This document shows positions 32,676-42,516 of a stretch of DNA of 64,000 nucleotides, piece by piece. Both the position numbers and the translations under genes were made by a program. The stretch comes from Phytophthora hibernalis. Lineage: Eukaryota; Oomycota; Peronosporomycetes; Peronosporales; Peronosporaceae. Position 1 is the stretch's first letter. Each line of letters starts with the position of its first letter. The notes under the pieces are model-generated. The model saw nothing but the letters and a program-made list of their open reading frames with translations, was not told the origin of the DNA and did not search any database. Location of the stretch: the NCBI GenBank assembly GCA_012656075.1, contig JAAKBF010000221.1:558001-622000 (forward strand). Direction: 5' to 3'.

Positions 32676-35539
32676 CGCCCAGCAACGAGCGGACCCATAA
32701 TGAAAGAACTCCACGCTACGAGTCTGGCGCATCAAAGGAGTCTCCTAAGCCTCGCGCGCAATCGCCTGTGCTGCACGATCACGCAGCGTCGTGATTGGAA
32801 GCTTCAACGGTGCAGGCAATTCCACCATTCCAGGGGTCGTCAGAGACTGACTCGCCGAAGAAACGCTTGGAGTCTTCCTGGATGATCTCGACGGGTGGGA
32901 ACCTGTCGAACGCTTGGAGGAAGCCGGTGCCTTGCCCTTCGCAGGCGACTTGGCGACAGGAGAAGCTGCCTGTGCCGTCTTGGGCCTCGAAGCCTTAGGC
33001 TTGGCTGCCTGAGAGACCGGGGCAACCTGGCTCGACGACTTGGGGCCAGAATCATTAACGATCGATGAATTCTTGGCAGTCTGGCGAGAAGACTTGGGAG
33101 CTGCTCGCTTCTTCGACGAGCCCTTCGATCGAGGAGCCGGCGCACTCCCTCGCTTGACAGAACGTGGAGCTTTTCGACGAGCATCAGTATAGCTCTGTAG
33201 CTTGCCACGTGGAGGTGCTCGGTCCGAGAGGATCACAGTGCTAGCCGACGATGAACAGAAATCTTCAGCCTTGATATCCATAAGGAAATCTCGATGAGAC
33301 ATCCCGCTCGATGAGCTCACAAGAGAACCAACCGGTGACGGCTGAGAAGTAGAAGTGAATCGCTGGTGTGGCTCGGCGGGATTCCAAGCTCAATATCACA
33401 CAGCGGGGACGACCCCGCCACCTTCGGCGAAGCTGGACTAGGTGAACCATCCAAAGCATCTTCGTCAAGGACGTCTAACTCGGCGAGAATAGCCTGAGTA
33501 ACGCAAGCAGATTTTTGCTGCTGCTCGGGAGGGGCGACGTCGAGGAGAGCTGAGAGGAGGAGACACCGTAGGGCTAGTCGAAACCGGAACAGAGACTACG
33601 GAACTCAGCGAAGGAGTCGCCACGGAAGTAGACGAATTCGACGAGACCCCTGCTGCAGCCGACTCTATCGACGAGTCAGTGGAGGCCACAGATTCAAATG
33701 CTGGACTCGGCGAAGAACTTATACGACCGAGCGAGGAGCTCGTGGCCATAGATAAACCGACCAAAACGGCTGAAGAACTCGCCATAGCTGGATCAACGGA
33801 GCTGGGACGAGTCTGCCCCAAGATCGTGTGACTCGTCGACTTGGATGTCGGTCCCATCGATTTCGACCGGATTCTCGTCGTGAGGAGGACTCAGCGAGTG
33901 TCGTTGGGGTAATAACCGCTGGAATTAGCGCGGCTAAGACTAACTGCTGGAGAGCGGAGGCGACGCCGCCCTGGAATAGGCAGCGAAGGCGCATGCTCCG
34001 CGACCACTTCCGCCCGGAGTAAAGTCGTCGACGCGTCGAAACCTTCCTCGCCAGGCACTGGACGTTCAAACTCGCCGCGAGAAACACTCTTAGACCGGCT
34101 CCGCTTGGGGCCGGCCGCCGTCGGATATGCTGGGTTTGGATACCGACGGAGGCATTCGGCCGGAGTCAACCGTCTTCAGTAGCGCTCTCCTTAGCTGAGA
34201 GACCGAACGGTGTCTCCGGCGGCACGACTCCGACTTAATCCGTTTGTGGCGTGAAGAGCTCGGCGAAGACGCAGGTTAAACCGCGGAGAAAGACGGAGAA
34301 ACCAACAACGCTGCACTCGCCGGGGTAACATTAGCCGAGCTCGCCGAAGCCGGAATCGCTGAGCTCGAAAATACTCCGCTCGACGAGCTCGCTGGGCTGA
34401 GAGAGATGGTAACTTCGCAGGGCCGACGCGAAGAACGAAGCTCCAACGACTCGGGAAGCGCTCGGTGAGTAGCCGACAGAGACGAGCGTTAATTTGGAGG
34501 CCCCTAGGATCCAGTCCCGGGACATCAACGCCACCCAGAGCAGCGACAGCCAAGTGTGGGTCGTATACGGAGTAGCGACCGCGGAGAGCGATAACACGCT
34601 TCTGCCGCAGGACGGTACCCTGCAGCGACTCGATCGTTCGACTAGCTTCACGGAGAGCGTGGCCACCACGGAGCAAACCAAGACTGTGGCCTCCTGGAGT
34701 TGGCGATAATATGTTGAAGCCACTCTGTGAAGAGTGGTGTGCTCCGCCTTGAACTCAATAATCTTCTGGCCTAGGCTTGCATAAGTCCGGTCGCGATTCT
34801 CGAGCTCAGCCTGAAGCTTCCGAATAGTCGCCTCGGCAGCACGGGTATGGTCGCTTTGCTGAGCGATGGTGGTCCGGGATTCCGCCGTGATCTGGGCGAT
34901 CGTCTTGTTGAACGATTCTGTCAGCTCAGTCGAGTGCAAAGAACCCGGGCGATAAATTCCCAGCTCTTCGGTGACGGTACTTAGCTGGTGGCGCAAAGAG
35001 GCCGGCTCAGCGATCGCCGACTGCATCCTCTTGTACCGAGCAGAAACCACTCGCTCAGACTTGGCAAGCTTGGTCCGAAGGTCGGCGAATTCGGCAGACG
35101 CATCCGAGAGAGGCACAACATCGTGTTGCAACGCAGCCAGGATAGAGGCTGGCGATTTTGCCCCGAGGATGGCCTGGCGTGTTGAAGCGTCGGCGTGTGG
35201 AGGAGATCTGGTCAGCAGAAACGAGACCAACTGAGCGAGAGAAGCATGACGTTGTCTCTGCTCTTCTCCTTGCTGAGCGAGAGCTCGACGAATCCCAGCG
35301 AGGACAGCGAAATCGGCCGCCGCGAGGTTCACTGAGTCACCCTCTGGTTCAGCTAGAGTAGCCGAGCTACCAGCGATTTCCACTAATCAGCCCGGCGATC
35401 CCGACCGAGCCGAAGTATCATCCTGCTGAAGATCGTGTGCGGCCTCAGCAGCGGGCGTAAGAGCTTGGCTTGATCCAGCGACGGAAGATTCCGGCGAGCC
35501 CAGCGAGTTCGTCAAATCGACAAGATCCTGAGAATCCAT
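32676..35539 (-). pseudogene. N-terminal part of the antisense accessory ORF
   Basis: A frameshifted coding path starting MDSQDLVDLTNSLG at 35539. It then has an Ala/Leu-rich helical region (AAADFAVLAGIRRALAQQGE, HASLAQLVSFLLTRS), a long coiled-coil candidate at about 35150-34740 (ADLRTKLAKSERVVSARYKR, AEATIRKLQAELENRDRTYA, YASLGQKIIEFKAEHTTLHR), then Ser/Pro-rich low-complexity segments and a very basic region (KRGSAPAPRSKGSSKKRAAP). It ends LPITTLRDRAAQAIAREA just before the break at 32676. With 14078-13127 the total is about 3.8 kb, roughly 1,270 codons. I recognise no named domain. By recollection, related long hypothetical proteins are multicopy in Phytophthora. Confidence 0.6.
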
Positions 35540-36032
35540 CGATGAGCCGATCAGCGGGTACGAGCGAAGAAACTTGGGCGTGGAGGTCCAACGACGCGCG
35601 AACAGCGCTCTTGCAACAGCACTCGAGGAAGTCAATCACACTTGAGGAGCAAACAAGCTCGCTAGGAAGAACCAAATCGACGAGATGGCGGTAGCTGTAA
35701 GTCCGCAACGGAAGCTGCTAAGCGCACACACGCGGTGGGTTAGATGACCATCGATGAGAACAAGAAGCATGCCAAGCGCGGGAGGCGTACCTGGCCAGCG
35801 AGAGAAGCAGTGGCGTCCTCGACGGGCTTCATGAAGGTGACAGCACTTGACTCGACCAGATTTCCAACCGACGGAAAGTTAGAGAACGGAGTGATGGTCG
35901 AGACACTCACCAGTCTGACTCGTATCACGCCCGGGGCGGTTGTGGTGTAGCGAAATCCAGATTTTGGGTAACCCTACACTAGGAATGCCTAAGCTAGACC
36001 GGTGGGTAGATCGCACTCAAAAGGATCAAAGT

Positions 36033-36098
36033 GTACACCGCCAAGTGGGTACACCGCCCAGTGGGTACACCGCCCAGTGGATACACCGCCCAGTGGAT
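36033..36098 (+). repeat. 16-bp tandem repeat in the 3' LTR
   Basis: Four consecutive copies of TACACCGCCCAGTGGG-like sequence. The 5' LTR has about two copies in the same place. Copy-number difference between the two LTRs suggests slippage after insertion. Confidence 0.8.
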
Positions 36099-36147
36099 AC
36101 ATCGCACTCAACAGGGAACGGATTTAAACGGGGATCACACTTAGCTG

Positions 36148-36219
36148 GACTCAGCGATGGACGGACTCGGCGATAATCGACTCGGCGAAAGGTGGACTCG
36201 GCGAAAGTCGACTTGGCGA
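36148..36219 (+). repeat. Phased decamer array in the 3' LTR
   Basis: Five copies of GACTCGGCGA or close variants start at 36148, 36164, 36179, 36195 and 36210, spacing 16, 15, 16 and 15 bp. Same position and spacing as the six-copy array in the 5' LTR (8715-8802). Confidence 0.8.
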
Positions 36220-36645
36220 GAATATGTCTCGAGGAGATATACCAACTGAGGGGATAAATCAGGATCTGGACGAAAAGTGGCCGAGAGGTAGGAAAACAGC
36301 TCGACACCAAGGAACGGAGCTGAGCGAAGAGTCACAGGGAGATCTGTAACGACTCCATTTCATTAGATATTTGTATTTTGGACCGATAGAAGAACATAGG
36401 GAAGATCCCGAAGGAGCTCTCCAAAGACGTAGAGATAGCAATCAGAGCAGAATCTTCTAAGTCCAAGAACAACGTACACTTTTCCGGTAAGTCCCTGCGT
36501 GAGCTGAATTATGTCTGCCGTCGTTCCCCGAGAGCCATAGCTTGTAGGGGGCCGTCTAGTAGCGGCGAGAGATCAGTGTCGGCCCGGGGTGGGCACTTCT
36601 CGCTACCAAGCAAAGCCAAGTCTCGTTGATTCGACGAGCCGGTGG

Positions 36646-36741
36646 GTCTGCACAACCCAGAACACCGTAACCTCCTAGCTGAGCGTAATCTGCGTCTGCA
36701 CAACCCAGGACACCGTAACCTCCTAGCTGAGCTTAATCTGC
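36646..36741 (+). repeat. 48-bp tandem duplication in the 3' LTR
   Basis: The unit starting GTCTGCACAACCCAG at 36646 recurs at 36694. The 5' LTR has only one copy, so this arose after insertion. Confidence 0.85.
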
Positions 36742-37263
36742 GCCTAGTGACCTGTTAACGCGCTCGCGCGCTGCCGTCCATACTTTGCTGGAGGGCTCAG
36801 GATTTTGCACGGAGACTGCCCCGCTCATGCGAGTCTCTGGAGAGTTTGGAGCTTGGTACTTGTTGTGAACAGCACTCAACTGAACCCCGGCTGGGGTGAA
36901 CCGCAAAGGGATTCGACAGGAACCCTGCGCAAGCCCCACATCGCCGACCTGACTCGGCGAATTGTTGTGCTGTTGCGTGGAAGCCGAACTAACGACGTTT
37001 TCTATGAATCACAACACCACATTACTGCCAGCGATGGCGATAAATCTTCTTGAATACGGCTACCAGTATAACTGTAGAAAACACTAGCATTGTACAGAAG
37101 CTGCAAAGTCAAAGATCAACCAGAAACCGTAGCTCTCAATAGCAGTATTGAGGTGTTGTGTTATTCAATTACCTTAATCACTCAAAACCTTTAGCAGTTC
37201 AATGTAAGAACGCACCAACTTCCCTTCTCGCATACTAATGTGTAGTCTTCAGCGCCGTTATTT

Positions 37264-38914
37264 TTAACGGAGAGCCGATCGAAAACGATCGGCTTTTCCA
37301 GCTGTGCATTTCGTCGTCAGGATATCCATCTCATTTAGAATGGAAATGGGTTGCTTCTTCACAATGAACTGAGCGATCTTATCCATGTAGTACAGTATAT
37401 AGATGCTGCAATCAACAAAGTTTACCTGTTGAGGCTTCGTGGCAAATACATATACCGAAGATGAAAAAGCGGAATCCCCATGAGCTTCCATCTTAAACGC
37501 TTTTCGCGATTGCAGACACGTACTCCGAACTGTGCGTCCCGCGAGTGAGTCAATGTGGTAAAAACCAACGTTGTCTGCTAGAGGGTTTTCAATAACAAAT
37601 CGACCCCAGTGGCTATTTCCCGAGACAGGAACCATAACGAACGGGTACATACTCCAGGCAAATTGTCGACAAGCCCTTTGACGCTCGAAAAAGGTTTCTT
37701 GGAATCGCGAACATGCTTAAGTTGTGGAAACAACGAGCTGCCAAACGAATACACCGATTTCGCTGCCTGAGGTAGACACTTGTATATGACGTAGTCCATG
37801 ATGTGGTGCTCAACGTAATTGAGCGGCTCCAGCGACTTCATGTCTTCCGGAAACACATTAATTACACGAACGTCCGGAAAGGAGGAGTTTTCGCGGTTCG
37901 CATAACGGAACGAAAATACTGGGGATGAAGCGACTGCGTTATTTTGACAGCGATTGTTTTGCTCAGTCTCATCGATGATGTTATCTGTTGCGGTTTGACC
38001 AAAATGTTTGCAGCACCGTCGTCAGACTTTGCAAGCCTCTCAAAGTCTGGGTCATCGTCGTCATAACTGTCGTCGCTTTCGTCTTCTTCACTCTGGTTGG
38101 CACCAAAGTCTGAGTCGTCATCCTTCAATGCTGCATCCGTTTCTGATGCTGCGTTGCTGGAAGAATCGTCCTTGTTGATGATATTATCTGTGTCCGAATC
38201 AGAATTGTCTGAATCCAGATTCGCAGAAAGCATCGCACCCAAATCGTCACAAGATACCGCACTGAGAGATTGTTGAGTACGGGTACGACGTGCGATTACA
38301 TCGGGTTCGCTGACAACAGACACGTCATTCACATTACCGATGCCGTCGCTCAGCCGATGCAACACTAATAACCTCATCGTGGTTATTGCGTGGGGGTGTT
38401 TGCTGTCTTGGAGTCGGTAACACTGTAGTGTTGATTTCAGTCTCAGTTGGAGGAGGATTGGCTTGGAGACCACGTACTTTCTGTCTCGTCTCTTGACCAG
38501 GTGTACCACTCGAAAATGAGCAATTGTACCGATCGTTGAACCGTTTTAGCCAGACTTGCTGTGCGTTGTTCGTCTTAAGAAGAAATTCCTCTTTTATTCG
38601 TCAGTATCTGAGCACATCCGCGCGAGTAACTTGGCCATCCTCACGCATGCAGGCGTCACAGTATTCCAGCACGGAGAGCTCATGCGATGTCAACTTATGT
38701 TTGCGCCCTCCTTCCGAGGCACGTATTCGATTACCAGGCGGGGCCGCGCTGTCGCGGCTGCGATTCTTCCACCCTGAGATCGTCGATCGCTTTATCACGA
38801 GCTCTTGCGAGGCCTTGGTAGACCCCATTCAGGGTTTGCATCCCAAGTTGCGATAGCAGCTAACTGATCGCGAATGAGTGTGGCGACACATTGGCGCTTC
38901 TTCGCAGGTTCCAT
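37264..38914 (-). pseudogene. Helix-turn-helix plus Ulp1-like cysteine protease
   Basis: One gene path on minus. N terminus MEPAKKRQCVATLIRDQLAA, then SQELVIKRSTISGWKNRSRD, which reads like a psq/CENP-B type helix-turn-helix. A second basic segment follows (KRFNDRYNCSF), then an acidic linker (DDDSDFGANQSEEDESDDSY). The C-terminal half is a C48 (Ulp1/SENP-like) fold: EHHIMDYVIYKCLPQAAKSV, SGNSHWGRFVIENP (His), FYHIDSLAG (Asp), KPQQVNFVDCSIYILYYMDK (Gln and Cys). All four catalytic positions are readable. Frame breaks near 38800, 37880 and 37640. Function unknown; it may serve a transposon or be a host desumoylase-like gene. An array of 20-bp repeats lies just upstream. Confidence 0.65.
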
Positions 38915-38989
38915 GGTTAGTTTCTGAAGGGGAGAAGCAAGACTGACCACTAATTTCTGGTGATAATTATCCAGACTGGGTTACGATTT

Positions 38990-39675
38990 ACAAACAGATT
39001 GGGCAGGGTTACGGGTAAATCGACCTAATTACATATTAAATCGACGGGTTACAGATTAACTCGACGCGTTACAGATTAACTAGACACGATACAGATTAAC
39101 ACGACGCGCTACAGATTAACTCGACGCGTTACTGATTTACTCGACACGTTACTTATTAACTCGTCCATCAGTACAACGTCGACTTGTTTAGTAACGCGTC
39201 GAGTTAAACTGTAACGAGTCGAGCTAATCTGTAACTCAATGATTTTTGCGAATAACTCGACGTATTACCAAACAACTCGTTGCATTATTTAATAACTCGT
39301 ATGTCGTCTAGTGGCTTAGTAACATTGCGAGTTAATAAGTAAGATGGTACAGATACAAGTTAACTCGATGTCTTACAGTTTAACTCGATGCGTTACCAAA
39401 CAACTCGACGTTGTTCTGATGGACGAGTTAAAAGCAACGTGTCGAGTAAATCGGTAACGCGTCGAGTTAATCTGTAACTCGAGGGTTACCAAACTACTCG
39501 ACATCGGACTGGTGGACGGGTTATTATGCAACGCGTCGAGTTAATCCGTAAGGGGTCGAGTTATTCTGTAGCCTGACGAGTTAATTTGTAACCGTCGGGT
39601 TAAACGGTATGGCGGTCGAGTTAATTTGTAACTTTGGTTGAGTTAATCTGTAACCCCGTCAGTCGTTTAGTAAGC
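38990..39675. repeat. About 30 iterated 20-bp repeats in inverted blocks
   Basis: The unit is GTTACAGATTAACTCGACGC or its reverse complement. I read about eight forward units (39006-39165), then blocks of about three reverse, three forward, two reverse, three forward, three reverse and one forward, and finally eight reverse units to 39675. Forward-to-reverse turns at about 39166 and 39420 carry spacers that are reverse complements of each other (CGTCCATCAGTACAACGTCG and CGACGTTGTTCTGATGGACG). Units vary at a few positions. No gene frame. It lies between the HTH-protease gene and a tyrosine recombinase gene, in the shared upstream or subterminal zone. Confidence 0.85.
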
Positions 39676-40193
39676 CGGTCGCGGCAGCAGTTGTTGGCTT
39701 CTACCATTTCTACACTGTCTCATTTGGAGCGACGTTCTTCGCGTAGGCAATGTTGCCGAAGAAAATATGCTAGCCTTCTTGCGAGCTCAAGGGATTCAGC
39801 ACAAGTTTGGCTTTGCGCTGTTGAAACACCTACGCCGCCTGCATCGGTCGAATTCTTTCAGCAAACAAGTTCGAGAATAACGCAATCTGCTTGCGTCCGG
39901 CAAAATCATGGACCCATTGGGCGAGAAAGGCTCTTCGTCTCGGGCCCAGACTTTGTAGCCGTCCGAGTCAATGTAACACTCCATATAGCAGCTCAGGAAA
40001 TGGATTCGACAAGCTGAACAGACACGTCCGCATCCGCGATGCATAGAGACTCATCGGATATCTGTTGTTTATCTCTGGGAAATTCTGTACGAAAACGGCA
40101 GTCAGAAGATCAGCACATGACTGTCGATATTGTACGAAACGTTGTCAAACCCCAAACTTGACGCAAACAAAAGGTTTCGCAGGCTATGTAGCT
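39676..40193. other. Stretch downstream of the recombinase remnant
   Basis: Short frames only. A minus-strand path reads LVESISELLYGVLH and later LFAERIRPMQA with stops between; it may be a decayed C-terminal extension of the recombinase gene but I cannot show it. Confidence 0.35.
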
Positions 40194-41390
40194 TCACTGT
40201 CGCAGCAGAATCGAACAGCTCCAGTGACGGAATGGTGGGGTGGCGCTTGGCTTCCAGCCACTCAGCACTTTTGAAACCTTCATATCTTCGCTTGAAGTAT
40301 TGAGAACATAAGCGAAGGCTTTGTTTGTTGCTGACATGTTCCAGCTACCCCGATCAAAAACCCACTGCGCATTCAAATTTGGATCTCCGTTTGCGTGCTG
40401 GGCACCAGCACGGTGGAAAGAATGTGATGAAAAGTATGAGGTAATATCAGCCTTGGCCTGACGAGCAGCACCGGCTTGACAACAGCATTGACATATCCCT
40501 GCATCTTGAGTGAAGGAGATCCGCGACGTCGCGTATTTTCAGTTGACATTTCTCCGTGACTGCAAACATCGACTGTTTGGGTACAGTTCAGGAGAGCGTC
40601 GGAGAGAGGCAACTGGCTTTGCGAGCTCATCAAGATCGTTTGGGCCGCATCCTCCACTGTAGAAAGTTGCTTGATGTCAAGCAACGAAGACACCGGGAAG
40701 TCTTGCATAGCTAGAGCCATTGAAATGGCATGGAGCGGGCACGTTATGAACGATTTCTCATCTGTAAAAAGTGAGAGGCATTGCTTCTCTGATGTTTTGG
40801 TCCGAATCAGCTGGATAAAGAGCACGTTTGTGCAGGATAGAGAGAGGTTGCATTTCTGCACAAACGCGAGGTCGGAGGCTCTGCCAAACGTGTACCACAT
40901 AATCGCGAGGAGCGCAGCGTCCTGGTAGTCCTTTGCTTCGGAGGCTTCGTAGTAGATTCCATCCATTAAGAAGCGCAGGTCTCTCTTAGTGCGCGCGGGG
41001 CCCTTTTCACCGTATCGCCTTGTTGATGCTTTAGACAATGGCGCTCTCGGGTTCTCCCCATCTTTAATAGCTGCTTCTCAATGGATTGACGTTGTAGAGG
41101 AAATCTTCAAGCAGCCACCTTTTCACGTTGCGATAGTAGTTGTTGCGATTCTGCGCCCCCCTTGCCGTCAGAGAAGGCAAGGTACATCTATTAGTACAAG
41201 GAACGCAGCTCCAGTGCTGTCGGCCTACTCTGCAGCACGTACGAACTTCAACGTTGTGCTCTCCGACGCCAGGAAGGTCCTAAAAATGATTACTGAAGTG
41301 TCTTGCGCGCGTTTCGTGTTGTCGGGGGCTAGCTCCTCGAGTCCCATACTTTCTTCTAGTGTAACGTCGGCAGATTGACTGATATTCGCC
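40194..41390 (-). pseudogene. Crypton-type tyrosine recombinase
   Basis: The main frame 41038-40373 has YTFGRASDLAFVQKCNLSLS with the first catalytic Arg, LFIQLIRTKTSEKQCLSLF (Lys strand) and CPLHAISMALAMQ. After a frameshift near 40430 the path continues SHSFHRAGAQHANGDPNLNA, QWVFDRGSWNMSATNKAFAY, with the candidate nucleophile Tyr at FAYVLN. In relatives I expect HSFRR; here the HxxR arginine reads His, so activity is doubtful. Upstream, to about 41390, a frame-broken path includes NNYYRNVKRWLLEDFLYNVN, the N-terminal helical domain. Crypton elements of this kind are known from oomycetes. Confidence 0.75.
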
Positions 41391-42516
41391 AAAACCAAAG
41401 TGATAACTGACGGTCTCTGTCGGCCACGCGTCGGTTTGTGTTTAACCTACCCCTAACTACAGTGATTGGTCGGTACCGTATGGTGTGTTGATTGGCAATC
41501 TGTAAAAGGAAACCAAGTGATTGACTGATATCAGCATAGAAACCCCAAGTAGTTTCACTGGGTGTCGGCAACTTCACGATATTCATCCATAGATCCAAAA
41601 CAGAAGATGTACAGTACCGGTACTGTATCGGCTATTTTACTACATGTAGTAGTAATACAGACAACAACGGAAAAATACGCTTTACTTAAAAATACGCCAT
41701 GCGACAAATCCAGCTATCTGGTCCGATATAAAAGAACAGCTGAATTATAGCCAATCATGTCGTCCTATACTCGTTCTTGTAACCAACAAAACAAATTACT
41801 GGATTGCCGCCCCGCGAGCATTTACAAACGAAAAGCTGGTCAAGACCTTTTCTCTAGATGTTTGGGGGCATCGCCGGAATACGCTCATTTGAATTTCTGA
41901 GAATACTGTACGCCGGAAGGCAATCCCTTAGCAGTTTGGCGCCGTACAGTAATCTTTGTTAAAAAGAAATTGCCAAAAATCTATAGTCTTGAAAAACGTA
42001 TGGAAGATAATTTGGTGCAGTTTACAAATCGTTTGCACATTTTGACTTAAACAAAATATACCTTCCTAACTATATACAAATCAAGCACTGCTTATCGATG
42101 CAGATTTCTGTACATGATCCTTATCGATTGGCCGTCTTTTTATACAATATCGACCTTTTCTAGGACTCGGGCGTTACTTTTGACCAATCAGCTATTTAAT
42201 TTTCGATTGGCGTATTTTTTGTAGGCTCCGGCTTACTATGGAGGATACTGGTCAGTGCTGGCGTATTTTTCCGTTGTTGTCTGTAGGGTTTACCATATTG
42301 GTTCCGCAAATCTTGCAGACCCGATATCGATGCGTGTCCAAACTTCATATCGATACATGTAGCATGTGTCCTCGATAGGGCCCCGTACATTAATACCTTG
42401 CCTCAAAAACCAAGTGACGATCACTACATTAGTTTGAATGTACTGGCAAGTGTACTGTAGAGCCTAGCTCTCGCACCTCTACCTACCCGCAGATCCGAGG
42501 TTATCTATTCGGCAAT
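41391..42516. other. A+T-rich intergenic region holding a Tc1-type MITE
   Basis: No gene. The MITE at 41658-42283 occupies most of it; the rest is short flank and the 3' region of the neighbouring D-LDH gene. Confidence 0.5.
41658..42283. mobile_element. Tc1/mariner-type MITE
   Basis: 626 bp with 23-bp perfect inverted termini (41658-41680 and 42261-42283) beginning CAGACAACAACGG and bounded by TA on both sides (41656-41657, 42284-42285), the Tc1/mariner target. The inner word AAAAATACGC occurs at 41671 and 41688 and, inverted, near 42208 and 42261, i.e. subterminal repeats. No transposase. The termini differ from those of the autonomous element at 59843-61469. Confidence 0.8.

Larger units (their letters stand above)
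35946..37021 (+). repeat. 3' LTR of the large Gypsy element
   Basis: About 1,076 bp, TGTAGCGAAATCC... to ...AACACCACA, preceded by a G-rich stretch and followed by TTAC. No primer-binding site follows, so it is not a 5' LTR of a rightward element. Compared with the copy at 7969-8968 it has two extra units of a 16-bp repeat and a 48-bp internal tandem duplication. Confidence 0.85.

Noticed and set aside
35946..37021. Solo LTR
   Set aside because: The matching LTR with the same outer TTAC at 8969-8972 and the family-specific words in the region to its left make a 3' LTR of the same element more likely.
38990..39675. CRISPR-like array
   Set aside because: Units are contiguous, degenerate and in both orientations; there are no unique spacers, and the context is eukaryotic.
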